A stretch of DNA of 64,000 nucleotides. It comes from Swaminathania salitolerans (lineage in GTDB: Bacteria > Pseudomonadota > Alphaproteobacteria > Acetobacterales > Acetobacteraceae). Position numbers and translations under genes: made by a program. Every line of letters begins with the position of its first letter. Position 1 is the first letter of the stretch. The stretch lies in assembly GCF_025994315.1 (NCBI RefSeq), contig NZ_BAQE01000001.1. One strand, 5' to 3'. Below, in pieces: positions 9,276 through 18,532 of the stretch. Under the pieces are notes generated by a model. The model was given only the letters and a program-made list of their open reading frames with translations, did not search any database and was not told the DNA's origin.

Positions 9276-9917
9276 TCAGATCGTGTCGGGCGTGCGCAGC
9301 TTGGTGACCGCCATGCGCTCTTCACGCTTGAGGTCGCGCATGCTGGGCGGCGTGACTTTGGTCACACCCTGATCGCCTACCATCCAGCTGAGCGGACGGC
9401 GCTGCTTGCCGATGGAATCCTGCAGCAGCATCAGCCCTTCGAGCAGGGCATCCGGGCGCGGCGGACAGCCCGGCACATACACATCGACCGGAAGGAAGCT
9501 GTCGACGCCCTGCACGACGCTGTAGATATCGTACATGCCCCCCGAATTGGCGCAGGAGCCCATCGAGATAACCCAGCGCGGCTCCAGCATCTGGTCGTAG
9601 AGATACTTCACGATCGGGGCCATCTTGCGGAACACGGTACCCGCAATCACAATCAGATCGGCTTCACGCGGGGTGGCGCGCAGCACTTCGGAACCGAAAC
9701 GCGCGATATCGTAGCGGCTGGTGAAGGCCGTCGCCATTTCCACGTAACAGCAGGACAGGCCGAAATTGAACGGCCAGACCGAGTTCTTCTGCCCCCAGGA
9801 GATAAAGTCCTGAAGCTTGCCCACAACGAGGTTACGGCGCACGTCCTCGTGCGCCAGAAGATCTTCAGGGGATTGCAGACGGGGTTCGCCGACGGCGGAG
9901 GTAAGAGTCCAAGTCAT
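9276..9917 (-). CDS. nuoB: NADH-quinone oxidoreductase subunit B (cluster N2)
   Basis: A 213-residue subunit that binds N2, the terminal [4Fe-4S] cluster that reduces quinone. The ligands are the tandem cysteines C56-C57 in GLSCCYVEMA, C122 in GSCANSGGMYD and C151 in VYVPGCPPRP. The gene is followed by nuoCD, whose ribosome-binding site overlaps the nuoB TGA, and it is preceded by nuoA with 2 nt between them. Confidence 0.97.
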   Translation of the reverse strand: MTWTLTSAVGEPRLQSPEDLLAHEDVRRNLVVGKLQDFISWGQKNSVWPFNFGLSCCYVEMATAFTSRYDIARFGSEVLRATPREADLIVIAGTVFRKMAPIVKYLYDQMLEPRWVISMGSCANSGGMYDIYSVVQGVDSFLPVDVYVPGCPPRPDALLEGLMLLQDSIGKQRRPLSWMVGDQGVTKVTPPSMRDLKREERMAVTKLRTPDTI

Positions 9918-9919
9918 CG

Positions 9920-10375
9920 TTATACGACCTCGCGCTCGGGGATTTTGACAAGTTCAACGGGGGAGTTGGGCGGCACCTTGACCGGCATGCGGCGGTGTTT
10001 GGGGCCCCATTCAAGGGCACCACTGCGCCAGAGATAGACCAGAGCGAGCGTCAGGAAGACGACGAAGGTCAGAACCGTGATGAAGGCGGCCCAGCCTGCC
10101 TGAACCACCACCGAGGCCCAGGAGTAGATAAACACGCTCTCGACGTCGAAAATGACGAAAAAGACAGCCAGAAGATAGTACTGCACCGGCAGACGGATAC
10201 GGGCCGAGCCGGTCGAGAGAATACCCGATTCATAGGGAAGGCTCATCGAGCGCCCTCGTGCAGCCCCCACGCGACGGGGACCGAGAGCCGCTGACAGCGC
10301 CACCACGATGCAGAGAAAAACGACCGTGAAGGCCACATAGATCGCTAGAGCATGATCTGCAAGAAACTGAGACAC
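9920..10375 (-). CDS. nuoA: NADH-quinone oxidoreductase subunit A
   Basis: A three-helix membrane subunit and the first gene of the operon. The conserved segments LPYESGI and DVESVFIYSWASVV identify NuoA/ND3. Two in-frame GTG starts compete, at 10387 and 10375. The second gives MSQFLADHALAIYV and has AGGTGG eight bases upstream, so I chose it. The first has only a poorly spaced GGGAA. The protein is 151 residues, compared with 147 in E. coli. The promoter must lie in the AT-richer stretch upstream, which also holds a 17-bp palindrome at 10578-10594. Confidence 0.95.
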   Translation of the reverse strand: MSQFLADHALAIYVAFTVVFLCIVVALSAALGPRRVGAARGRSMSLPYESGILSTGSARIRLPVQYYLLAVFFVIFDVESVFIYSWASVVVQAGWAAFITVLTFVVFLTLALVYLWRSGALEWGPKHRRMPVKVPPNSPVELVKIPEREVV

Positions 10376-10577
10376 TGGCGCAACCACCTATTCCCGACGG
10401 GACCAATGACCTGCGCCCGGGAGCCGGCGTGCAACACCGTTTCCCGAACTAAAACAGCCAGTGGTCGAGAGGTTTTTTTACTGCGCCATTGCCTAGCATC
10501 ACATCAAGCCCCTGCCTATCACCTGACTGAGAGCACACGAAGCCGTGATTATTGGTAGTCAAACGGTCCTGATTTTG

Positions 10578-10594
10578 TTGATATCGATTATCAA
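10578..10594 (-). promoter_or_regulatory. Fur-box-like palindrome upstream of nuoA
   Basis: Minus-strand TTGATAATCGATATCAA has perfect 6-bp arms (TTGATA/TATCAA) around a 5-bp core. It aligns position by position with the palindromes upstream of bfd (TTGAGAATAACTCTCAA) and bfr (TTGAGAATGCTTCTCTT), giving the shared pattern TTGANAATNNNTNTC. It lies about 200 nt upstream of nuoA. Iron-dependent control of the operon is inference. An FNR/CRP reading fits less well because the TTGAT and ATCAA arms are 7 bp apart rather than 4. Confidence 0.5.
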
Positions 10595-10603
10595 TTCGTC
10601 ATC

Positions 10604-10647
10604 GCATTATCCGGGCATTATCCGGGCATTATCCGGGCATTGACCGG
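10604..10647. repeat. 11-bp tandem repeat, four copies
   Basis: Three perfect copies of GCATTATCCGG (10604-10636) are followed by one variant GCATTGACCGG (10637-10647). The period is about one helical turn. The repeat lies 31 nt beyond the stop codon of the GH15 gene and next to the Fur-box-like palindrome. It is too short, and lacks spacers, to be a CRISPR array. Confidence 0.9.
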
Positions 10648-10678
10648 CTACATCCCCATACCGTGTTGATACTTGTTC

Positions 10679-12493
10679 TCAACTGATCACCTTCTGACGG
10701 GAGAGAGCCTGATCGAGATACTGCCCCGCGCGAATGAGAGCGAGATGCGTGAACGCCTGCGGGAAGTTGCCGAGATGCTCCCCCGCCGGCCCGATCTCTT
10801 CGGAGAACAGCCCGACATGATTGGCATAGGAGAGCGTCTTGTCGAACAGGAAGCGTGCCATCAGCAGGTCGCCTGAGCGTGCAAGACACTCAATGTACCA
10901 GAACGAGCACATCGTGAACGTGCCTTCCCTCCCCTCCAGTCCGTCCTCATTGTCGCCCTCCATGACCCGGTACCGGAACACATGGCTGTCATCCAGCAAC
11001 TGCTCCCCCACAGCCTTGAGCGTCGCCTGCCATCTCGGGTCCTGATCGCCAATAAACCCCATAAGCGGCATCAGGAGGCAGGACGCATCGATCGCTGTTC
11101 CACCCTTGTACTGTACAAAATACTGAAGATCATCGCTCCAGAAGTTGTTCTGTACATCTGTATAGATCGAATTTCTTTCCCGTGTCCATACGGCAACCCT
11201 CGCCGGCAGGCCTCTTTCCTCCGAGAGGCGGATCGCCCGATCCAGCGCCACCCAGCACATGATCCGCGAGAACAGGAAATGCTTCTTCCCGCCGCGCACT
11301 TCCCAGATGCTCTCATCGGGCTGGTTCCAGTTGAGACACAGCCAGTCGATCCCTTCGGCCAGTGCCTCCCACGCCTTCCAGCTCAGACGCTCGCAATGGC
11401 GGTCGGCATGATAGATCGCATCCATCATCTCTCCGATGATGTCGAGCTGGAGCTGGTCCTCCGCCCCATTGCCGATCCGCACGGGTCGCGACCCCCTGTA
11501 GCCGGAAAAATGCGGCAGATCCGTCTCCGGCACGAAGGCCTTGCCGTCGATCGCATACATGACCTTGAGTCTGGCCTCGCCCGGACGTGCATCGAGCCGA
11601 CGCTGATGGAGCCAGCGGATGAAGGCGGTGGCCTCTTCCGTATGGCCGGTCTTCATGAAGGCATAGACCATGAACGACGAGTCACGGATCCAGCAATAGC
11701 GATAGTCCCAGTTGCGTACGCCGCCCGGATCTTCGGGGAGGCCGAAGGTCGCGGCCGCCACCATCGATCCGTATTCGGCCGAAGTCAGCAGTTTGAGCGC
11801 CAGGGTCGAGCGTGTGATCTGGTCGTGCCAGCGTCCGTGATAGCTCGAGCGGGCGACCCAGTCGCGCCAGGAATTGGCCGTGGTCTTGAATGCCTCGGCC
11901 GCCCAGTGATCCTCCAGGCAGAAATTCCGGCCATCCGTCAGACCGTCCAGCATGAAAATCGCCGTCTCGTTGATTTCGAGAACGAATTCGGCACAGGCAT
12001 CGCCGTCCTGCACCGAGATCGGAACGGTCGAACTCAGACGCAGTGTCGGCAGATCGTCGCGCTCCGGCTCGAAGAGAACGATCCGGTCATCGAGCTGACG
12101 CGCCGTGTGGGTGACACGGGCATAATCGAAGCGTGGCGCGCAATGGAGACGGAAGGTGATCGTCCCCCTCACGGCCTTGACCCGCCGGATCACGCGCTGC
12201 TCGGGATAATCGGGGGCGAGAGTCATGAAATCGGAAATCTCGCTCACCCCGTTGGGAGAGAGAACGCGGGTGAGAAGGACATTCGTATCGGGCACATAGA
12301 ACTGCCGATAGCTGCCGCCATCCAGACTGGAGGAGAGCGCGAAGAAACCCGCGCTGGGTTCGAGCAGGGACGCGAACACACTCGGACTGTCGAAGCGCGG
12401 CCAGCACATGAAGTCGATCGATCCGTCCAGCGCGACGAGTGCCGTGGTCCGCAGATCGCCGATCACGGCGTGGTTTTCAATGGCCATACTCAT
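10679..12493 (-). CDS. Glycoside hydrolase family 15 protein (glucoamylase/trehalase-like)
   Basis: A 604-residue cytoplasmic protein with no signal peptide. The N-terminal trehalase-like domain begins IENHAVIGDLRTTALVALD and includes DFMCWPRFDSPSVF. The C-terminal (alpha/alpha)6 barrel shows WDYRYCWIRDSSFMVY, SRIMCWVALDRAIR and GTFTMCSFWYIECLA, the blocks that usually supply the two catalytic glutamates. Substrates in this bacterial subfamily include trehalose and alpha-glucosides, so glucose release feeding Zwf is plausible but is inference. The frame is open 70 codons further upstream, into zwf. I chose the ATG at 12491-12493 because GGAAG precedes it by eight bases. A terminator separates it from zwf. 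Confidence 0.85.
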   Translation of the reverse strand: MSMAIENHAVIGDLRTTALVALDGSIDFMCWPRFDSPSVFASLLEPSAGFFALSSSLDGGSYRQFYVPDTNVLLTRVLSPNGVSEISDFMTLAPDYPEQRVIRRVKAVRGTITFRLHCAPRFDYARVTHTARQLDDRIVLFEPERDDLPTLRLSSTVPISVQDGDACAEFVLEINETAIFMLDGLTDGRNFCLEDHWAAEAFKTTANSWRDWVARSSYHGRWHDQITRSTLALKLLTSAEYGSMVAAATFGLPEDPGGVRNWDYRYCWIRDSSFMVYAFMKTGHTEEATAFIRWLHQRRLDARPGEARLKVMYAIDGKAFVPETDLPHFSGYRGSRPVRIGNGAEDQLQLDIIGEMMDAIYHADRHCERLSWKAWEALAEGIDWLCLNWNQPDESIWEVRGGKKHFLFSRIMCWVALDRAIRLSEERGLPARVAVWTRERNSIYTDVQNNFWSDDLQYFVQYKGGTAIDASCLLMPLMGFIGDQDPRWQATLKAVGEQLLDDSHVFRYRVMEGDNEDGLEGREGTFTMCSFWYIECLARSGDLLMARFLFDKTLSYANHVGLFSEEIGPAGEHLGNFPQAFTHLALIRAGQYLDQALSRQKVIS

Positions 12494-12573
12494 TCTGGTT
12501 TCTTCCCGACCCGGGCCATGCGCGGGAGCCGGGCTCGCGCGCAGGGCATCGTTTTCTCGCAGCCGCGTCCGCA

Positions 12574-12600
12574 CAAAAACCGCGATCCTTTCCGGATCGC
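12574..12600 (-). terminator. Rho-independent terminator after zwf
   Basis: On the minus strand an 8-bp stem (CGCGATCC, loop GGAAA, GGATCGCG) is followed by GGTTTTT. It starts 18 nt beyond the zwf stop and ends before the GH15 start, so it should separate the two transcripts, at least partly. Confidence 0.8.
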
Positions 12601-12617
12601 GCCGGAGCGCCGCCGGT

Positions 12618-14123
12618 TCACGTGACAGGAAGCCAGTTCCGTCCGTCACGCGCAAGGAGCGCATGCGCCGCATCCGGCCCCTCTGTCCCGGCCGCGTAGA
12701 CATGCGGCATGTCTTTACTGTTCACGATCGGGTCAACAGCCGACCAGGCCGCCTCGATCGTCGCCGCACTCTGGAAAAGCATCTGGTTGCCCTTCATGCA
12801 GTCATGCAGCAACGCCTCGTACCCCACATTCGGCGCCTTGGGGAAAACGTCGTCGTACAGGAAGCGGCTCGCCGCGGGTGCCACAACCTCTTCGAGGCCG
12901 GGCTGTTTCACATCGAAATTCATCGTGACCCCCCGCACGGGATCGAGCAGGAAGCGGATGACATTGCCGATCCGGGGGTCCTCGAGGTTCTGGTCGAACA
13001 GCGCATAGGGCGGCTTGCGGAACACGACGTTGATTTCCGTCCTGCGTCCGTTCATGCGCTTTCCGGTGCGCAGATAGAAAGGCACGCCGCCCCAGCGCCA
13101 GTTATCGATCATCAGCTTCATCGCGACGAATGTTTCCGTCCGGCTGTCCGGCGCGACGCCCTCTTCTTCGCGATAACCCGGCACATCGCGCCCGTTGATC
13201 CTGCCTTGCGCATATTGTCCGCGCACCGTGTCATCGGGCGAGACAGGGCGTATCGCCTGCAGAAGACGGGTCTTCTCGGCTCTGACCGCCTCCGAAGCGA
13301 GCGAGGAAGGCGGCTCCATCGCGATCAGGCTGAGAAGCACGAAGAGATGATTGGGCACCATATCCCTCAGCGCCCCGGTCGGCTCGTAGAACGAACCGCG
13401 CTTTTCGACCCCGATCGTCTCGGCGGCCGTGATCTGGACGTGATCGATATATTCCCGGCGCCATATCGGCTCGAACAGCACATTCGCGAACCGGGCGACC
13501 AGAATGCCCTGATTGGCCTCCTTGCCCATGAAATGATCGATCCGGTAGATCTGGCTTTCATCCGCATGGCTCAGGATCCGGGCATTGAGCGCCTGCGCGG
13601 ATGCCAGATCGTGACCGAAGGGCTTCTCGATCACGATCCTGCGAAATCCATCCTGCGCATCCAGCAACCCGGCCTCGCCGAGCGAATCGGCAATGGTGCC
13701 GAAAAACCGCGCCGCAACCGCGCAGTAGAAGATGGCGTCCTTTCCCGCCAGCGCATCGCGCAATGTCGTATAGACATCCGGTTTCGTGAGATCGCCCTCG
13801 ATATAGGACGCCTCATGCGTCAGCCGCCGCCAGGCCTCTTCATCGATCCGGTCGCAGGAGAACTCCGCGCTCGGATCCTTTCCATCGGCCTGCATGAGGG
13901 TGAAAAGCCCGTCGGCCCACGCCTCTGCGCTCCGGGGCGCACGATCGACGGCGATGATGGCGAAACCGTCAGGCAGCGCATCCACCGTGGCCAGATCGTA
14001 GAGCGACGGCATCAGGAGGCGCCGGGTCAGATCTCCGCCCGCACCAAAGACGACGAGACGGCATGGCCTTGAACCGGGGACCGATTCGAGCGCCTCATGC
14101 AGCGTTTCCGGTTGTGTCGGCAT
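12618..14123 (-). CDS. zwf: Glucose-6-phosphate 1-dehydrogenase
   Basis: A 501-residue enzyme that oxidises glucose-6-phosphate to 6-phosphogluconolactone, the entry to the oxidative pentose phosphate pathway, which is the main sugar route in acetic acid bacteria. The nucleotide-binding motif GAGGDLTRRLL lies near residue 28. The substrate-binding signature is RIDHFMGKE, and the usual VFRKPP and YEALLHD stretches follow. The start ATG has a strong GGAGGAG eight bases upstream. It is followed by a terminator and then the GH15 gene on the same strand. Confidence 0.97.
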   Translation of the reverse strand: MPTQPETLHEALESVPGSRPCRLVVFGAGGDLTRRLLMPSLYDLATVDALPDGFAIIAVDRAPRSAEAWADGLFTLMQADGKDPSAEFSCDRIDEEAWRRLTHEASYIEGDLTKPDVYTTLRDALAGKDAIFYCAVAARFFGTIADSLGEAGLLDAQDGFRRIVIEKPFGHDLASAQALNARILSHADESQIYRIDHFMGKEANQGILVARFANVLFEPIWRREYIDHVQITAAETIGVEKRGSFYEPTGALRDMVPNHLFVLLSLIAMEPPSSLASEAVRAEKTRLLQAIRPVSPDDTVRGQYAQGRINGRDVPGYREEEGVAPDSRTETFVAMKLMIDNWRWGGVPFYLRTGKRMNGRRTEINVVFRKPPYALFDQNLEDPRIGNVIRFLLDPVRGVTMNFDVKQPGLEEVVAPAASRFLYDDVFPKAPNVGYEALLHDCMKGNQMLFQSAATIEAAWSAVDPIVNSKDMPHVYAAGTEGPDAAHALLARDGRNWLPVT

Positions 14124-14220
14124 CGTGCTCCTCCATCCTTCTCAATGAGCAGGATAGAAAAGCCCGACATCCCCTTCCGGATCGCCTCCAGATCCGGCCC
14201 GGGTCAAAACGATCGCGTGA

Positions 14221-15840
14221 TCACGCGTGATGGGCGCTGCCATCTCCGATCTGACGCACCGTGGATTCGGCGGGATGACTGTCCGGAAGCTGCTGCTCCC
14301 AGCCGCCGCCGAGCGCGTTGTAGAGACGGGCCAGATTGGATGCGATGGAGGTCGTGCTGTCGGTCAGCTGCAACTGTGCCGAAAGCAGATCGCGCTGGGC
14401 GGCAAGCACGTTGAGATAGGTGGTCAGACCGCTGCGATACTGGTCCTGGGAGAGATGAAGCGCCCTCTGGGCCGCATCGACGGCTGCCTGCAGCCCGTCG
14501 CGGCGCTTCTGCTCGTCGCGATAGGCGATAAGCGCGTTATCGACATCGCGCCAGGCACCCAGAACGGTCTGACGATAGGTGATTGCCGCCGCCTTCTGGG
14601 CGTAGCGGTTGAGCATGAGCTGCCCGCGCAGCCTGCCCCCCTGGAAGATCGGCAGGGAAATCGACGGGCCGACATTCCAGGCGCGTGCATTCCAGAACCC
14701 GAGATCGCGGAACGAAAGCGACTGGAAGCCGAAATCGGCGCTGATCGTGACCTTGGGATAGAACTCGGCCTCGGCCTCGGCCACATTGGCCACGGCTGCG
14801 TGAAGCTGCGCCTCTGCCTGACGGATATCGGGACGACGACGGGCCAGCTCGGAAGGCACGCCGATCGGAACGCGCGGCGGCACGACCGGAATACCGGCGC
14901 TGCGTGTCAGCTCTTCGTTGAGCGTGCCCGGCGGGCTGCCGAGAAGCAGGCTGATCGCGTTGATCTGCTGGTCGATGCGCTGTTCGAGCTGCGCGATCTG
15001 CGCCGTTGTGGAATCGAGCTGGCTTTCCGCGCTCGTCACATCCAGCGCCGTCACGAGACCGCTCTTCTGCCTCTCTCTGGCGAGGGACAGGGTGCGGGAC
15101 TGGGTATCCCGGTTGGCCCGGGTGATCCGCAACTGCTCCTGAAGCCCGCGAAGCGTCAGGTAGTTATTGGCCATGTCGGCCTGCTGGGCGATCAGGATTC
15201 CCCGACGCTCCTCGTTCGTCGCCTGAAGATCGGCCTTTGCCGCCTCGTACTGGCGCGCCACGCGACCCCAGAGATCGATCTCATAGGTTGCATCGATCGA
15301 GTATTTCCACTGGTTCAGCAGGGGAATCGTGGCCCCGCCCACACTCTGGTCGAGCAGGGTCGCGCGCTGGGCGCCGAGAGCGGCGCTGTTATCCTTGGCC
15401 ACGCCCGACAGGATACGCTGGAGCGCCTTGGTGCTGTACTGCGAACGGGCATAGGACCCGCTGGCGGAAAGACCGGGGAAGCGCTCGGCTCCGGCCATCA
15501 TGAGCTGGGCGCGGCTCTGGGCGAGCTGCGCCGTCGCGCGCTGTATGTCGAGATTTTGCGTGGCCAGACGGGTCTCGAGCGAGGTCAGGACCGGATCGTT
15601 GAAGATCTTCCACCAGCTCGGATCCGGAGCATCCCGGGTCGTCTGGCTCGCGACGTCGCCGGATCGACGATGCATGTCGTACTGGGTCGGCGACCAGAGA
15701 TCGGGCTTGTGATATTTCGGCCCCACGCAGCCCGGCAGGGTAAGGGCGATGGCGATGGAAGCACCGCACAGCATCAGCGCGCGCGGGGAACGGCCTGTGT
15801 TCAAGGCGTGGCTCCAGATGAGGGAAAAGGGGGGCATCAA
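14221..15840 (-). CDS. Efflux outer-membrane factor (NodT/OprM family lipoprotein)
   Basis: A 539-residue TolC-like outer-membrane channel. The N-terminus has a hydrophobic signal ending LPGCVGPKYHKPDLW, a lipobox cysteine and the usual conserved start of OprM-type proteins. Two long heptad-rich repeats (with AQLAQSRAQL and AQIAQLEQRI) match the helical barrel, and LARRRPDIRQAEAQL is the family signature. It overlaps the end of the EmrB-like gene by 4 nt and is the third gene of the HlyD-EmrB-OMF operon, so it would carry the exported substrate across the outer membrane. Confidence 0.93.
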   Translation of the reverse strand: MMPPFSLIWSHALNTGRSPRALMLCGASIAIALTLPGCVGPKYHKPDLWSPTQYDMHRRSGDVASQTTRDAPDPSWWKIFNDPVLTSLETRLATQNLDIQRATAQLAQSRAQLMMAGAERFPGLSASGSYARSQYSTKALQRILSGVAKDNSAALGAQRATLLDQSVGGATIPLLNQWKYSIDATYEIDLWGRVARQYEAAKADLQATNEERRGILIAQQADMANNYLTLRGLQEQLRITRANRDTQSRTLSLARERQKSGLVTALDVTSAESQLDSTTAQIAQLEQRIDQQINAISLLLGSPPGTLNEELTRSAGIPVVPPRVPIGVPSELARRRPDIRQAEAQLHAAVANVAEAEAEFYPKVTISADFGFQSLSFRDLGFWNARAWNVGPSISLPIFQGGRLRGQLMLNRYAQKAAAITYRQTVLGAWRDVDNALIAYRDEQKRRDGLQAAVDAAQRALHLSQDQYRSGLTTYLNVLAAQRDLLSAQLQLTDSTTSIASNLARLYNALGGGWEQQLPDSHPAESTVRQIGDGSAHHA

Positions 15841-17414
15841 TGGGCACCTCCGGCGGAGCCCTTCCTGGCAACCGGAGACAGCAGGAAGCAGAACGGAACC
15901 ACGCAGAAAGCCAGGATACCGATCATCATGAACGTCTGGTTATAGGCGACCATGGAAACCTGTTGCTGGAAATCCTGGTAATAGTGATGCACGGCAATCT
16001 GCTGCGCCGCCTCTGACGTGAAGCCGGAATCGACTGCCACCTTGTGGACGGTATCCAGATAGTCCTGACCGTTCTCGTTATAGGGCGAGCTCCAATGCGC
16101 CATGTAGTTCTGACGGATCTGCTTCGTCTCGGTAATTGCGGCGGTGGCGAGCGAGATCGCCAGCGATCCTATGTAGTTTCGCGACATGCTGAACATGGCC
16201 GACGCGTCGGAATTGAGCTCCTTGGGCAGGGTCGAATAGGCGATGGTCGAGATCGGCACGAAGAGGAAGGCCAGAGCCGAGGTCTGGAAGATACGATATT
16301 CGACCAGATGCGCATAACTCGTCGTCGGAACGAGCTGGGCCGAATAGAACATCGCAAGCCCCATGATGAAAAAGCCGAAAGCGATCAGGTTGCGCACCTG
16401 GATCACGCCCATCAGCTTTCCCACGATCGGGATCAGACAGATGATCACGGCTCCGCCCGGAGCGAGGACCTCGCCGGAGATCGTCGCGGTATAGCCCAGA
16501 ACCTGCTGGGCGAATTGCGGAACGATGATGGCCGAAGCGTAGAGCAGGCCTCCGACCATGGCCATGAGAAAGGTCCCGACGGCGAAATTGCGGTCCTTGA
16601 AGATACGCAGGTCCAGCAGCGGGTTCTTTGCCCTCAACAGCCAGATGACCGATCCGATGACGCCAACCGCGCCCAGAACGGCCATGATGATGATGAAGTT
16701 CGAACCGAACCAGTCATCGTCCTCACCGCGATCGGCCATGACCTCGAGGCAGCCGAGACCCAGGGAGATCAGACAGATACCGATGACATCGACCTTCTCG
16801 CGCTTCTGCTTTTCCCATGGCGGATCCTCCACCAGGGCCGATACGCCGATAAGGGTCAGGATGCCGAACGGCACGTTGACGTAGAAGATCCAGCGCCAGG
16901 AGTAATTGTCGACCAGATATCCCCCGAGAAGGGGGCCGAGAATGGGAGCGACGATGGTGGCGATGGCGGTCAGGCCGAACGCCGCGCCGCGTTTGTCGGG
17001 CGGGAAGGTGTCGAGGATGATCGATTGCTGGTTCGGCTGCAATCCACCCCCGAAAAACCCCTGCATGAGCCGGAAAACGATCAGCATGGGCAGGCTCGTC
17101 GACAGGCCGCACAGGAAGGACGAGACCGTGAACATGCCGATGCAGATCAGGAAGTAACGCTTGCGACCGAGCAGTTTTCCGAACCAGGCGGAGATGGTCA
17201 GAACGATTCCGTTCGCCACCAGATAGGAGGTGAGCGCCCAGGTGGCATCGTCGTAGGAACTGCCGAGCGCGCCGGAGATATGCGGGAGCGCCACATTGAT
17301 GATGGTGGTGTCGAGCACCTCCATGAAAGCGCCCAGCGTCACCACCACCGCAATCAGCCAGGGGTTGGCTTTTGGTTTCCAGTCCTCGTGGTTTTCGCCG
17401 GACGCCTCGCTCAT
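15837..17414 (-). CDS. DHA2-family MFS multidrug exporter (EmrB-like)
   Basis: A 525-residue proton-driven inner-membrane transporter with about 14 hydrophobic helices. Family features are LGAFMEVLDTTIINVALPHI in helix 1 (the D1 motif of DHA2 proteins), GKLLGRKRYFLI (motif A) and the helix-5 region GPLLGGYLVDNYSWRWIF (motif C area). It is flanked by an HlyD adaptor and an outer-membrane factor with 4-nt overlaps on both sides, so it works as the pump of a tripartite system. The substrate is not deducible. EmrAB-type pumps handle hydrophobic drugs and acids. Confidence 0.93.
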   Translation of the reverse strand: MSEASGENHEDWKPKANPWLIAVVVTLGAFMEVLDTTIINVALPHISGALGSSYDDATWALTSYLVANGIVLTISAWFGKLLGRKRYFLICIGMFTVSSFLCGLSTSLPMLIVFRLMQGFFGGGLQPNQQSIILDTFPPDKRGAAFGLTAIATIVAPILGPLLGGYLVDNYSWRWIFYVNVPFGILTLIGVSALVEDPPWEKQKREKVDVIGICLISLGLGCLEVMADRGEDDDWFGSNFIIIMAVLGAVGVIGSVIWLLRAKNPLLDLRIFKDRNFAVGTFLMAMVGGLLYASAIIVPQFAQQVLGYTATISGEVLAPGGAVIICLIPIVGKLMGVIQVRNLIAFGFFIMGLAMFYSAQLVPTTSYAHLVEYRIFQTSALAFLFVPISTIAYSTLPKELNSDASAMFSMSRNYIGSLAISLATAAITETKQIRQNYMAHWSSPYNENGQDYLDTVHKVAVDSGFTSEAAQQIAVHHYYQDFQQQVSMVAYNQTFMMIGILAFCVVPFCFLLSPVARKGSAGGAH

Positions 17415-18532
17415 TGCACGGTCACCGTGGGAACGACGGAGATACCGAGCGGCAGGGGCACCTGCGGGTCGAGCCCGCTATCGATCAGGATCTTGACCGG
17501 CACGCGCTGGACGATCTTCACGAAATTGCCTGTCGCATTCTCGGGCGGGAAGGCACTGAAGGCAGCGCCGGCGCCGAGCTGGATCGAATCCACATGGCCG
17601 TGAAGCTTGAGCGACGGATAGGCATCCACCTCGATATCGACCTTCTGCCCCGGACGCATACGGGTGATCTGGGTCTCCTTGTAATTGGCCACCACCCAGA
17701 CTTCCGGCTCGACGATCGAAAAGAGCTTCTGACCCGTCTGGACGAAATTGCCCTGCTCGACATTGCGCTGCGCGATCCAGCCGTCATGGGGCGCGCGGAC
17801 TTCCGTCCATCCGTAATTGAGCTGGGCCTGGACCAGATCGGCCTCGGCGGCCTTGAGCGCCGCCTTCTGCTGGCTCATCGACGCCTGCTGGTTCTCGATA
17901 TTGGGCTGGACGGGTGTCGCCTGCTGCAACTCGCCTTCGGCACGCATCACCTCGGCATGCGCCTGATCGAGTGCGGCCTTGGAATAATCGATGTCCTGCT
18001 GCGTCGTGGCAGCGCGCGACACGCTGTGCTGGCGGCGGTAATCCGTCTCGGCCTTGTAGAGCTGCGCCTGGGCCGAGGCCAGAGCGCCCTTGGCCGCGAT
18101 CAGACGACCGGGGAAGTTCTGCCTGGCCACCTGCACGAGCTGGGTCGCCGCAGCGAAATTCGCCTGGGCCTGCGCGATGCTCGCCTCGGCCTTGTGCAGG
18201 GCTGCGATATAGTCCCGATCGTCGATCTTGACGAGCAGCTGCCCGGCATGGACGTACTGGTTGTCATTGACCAGAAGCTGGGTGACGTAACCGTTCACAT
18301 GCGGCGCCACAGCGAGCTTGCGCCCGGTCGTATAGGCATCGTCGGTCTCTACCTCGTTCCGGGTCAGGAACCAGTATCCGATCCAGACGATCGCCACGAC
18401 GATGACGGCGATGATGAGGACGGCACGCAGAAGCGGGCTGCGTTTCTTGCCCCCCTTCTGTTTGTCCTTGTCCTTTTTCCCGTCGTCGTCACCCTGAGAT
18501 GCGCGATTATCCTGCTCGTCGCCCTGCGCCAT
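17411..18532 (-). CDS. HlyD-family membrane fusion protein (EmrA-like adaptor)
   Basis: A 373-residue periplasmic adaptor. After a lysine-rich cytoplasmic tail comes one membrane helix (AVLIIAVIVVAIVWIGYWFL), then the biotinyl-lipoyl-like half motif (VNGYVTQLLVNDNQYVHAGQ), a long coiled coil (about residues 105-220) and the second half motif (VRAPHDGWIAQRNVEQGNFV). It is the first gene of the efflux operon. Its promoter region contains a palindrome (18649-18665), but no regulator gene is adjacent. Confidence 0.93.
   Translation of the reverse strand: MAQGDEQDNRASQGDDDGKKDKDKQKGGKKRSPLLRAVLIIAVIVVAIVWIGYWFLTRNEVETDDAYTTGRKLAVAPHVNGYVTQLLVNDNQYVHAGQLLVKIDDRDYIAALHKAEASIAQAQANFAAATQLVQVARQNFPGRLIAAKGALASAQAQLYKAETDYRRQHSVSRAATTQQDIDYSKAALDQAHAEVMRAEGELQQATPVQPNIENQQASMSQQKAALKAAEADLVQAQLNYGWTEVRAPHDGWIAQRNVEQGNFVQTGQKLFSIVEPEVWVVANYKETQITRMRPGQKVDIEVDAYPSLKLHGHVDSIQLGAGAAFSAFPPENATGNFVKIVQRVPVKILIDSGLDPQVPLPLGISVVPTVTVQ

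Larger units (their letters stand above)
10388..10678. other. Intergenic region between GH15 gene and nuo operon
   Basis: This 291-nt stretch carries no convincing gene. It holds the nuo promoter region on the minus strand, a 17-bp perfect-arm palindrome (10578-10594) and an 11-bp tandem repeat (10604-10647) just past the end of the GH15 gene. I could not pin down a convincing -35/-10 pair by eye. Confidence 0.6.

Noticed and set aside
7577..9307. A 576-codon open frame opposite nuoCD
   Set aside because: It lies wholly antisense to a well-supported gene and shows no recognisable domain.
10604..10647. CRISPR-like array from the 11-bp repeats
   Set aside because: The units are directly adjacent with no spacers, and no cas gene is present.
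12494..12703. A longer N-terminus for the GH15 protein
   Set aside because: The extension overlaps the end of zwf and crosses its terminator. It has no family similarity, and the ATG at 12493 has a ribosome-binding site.
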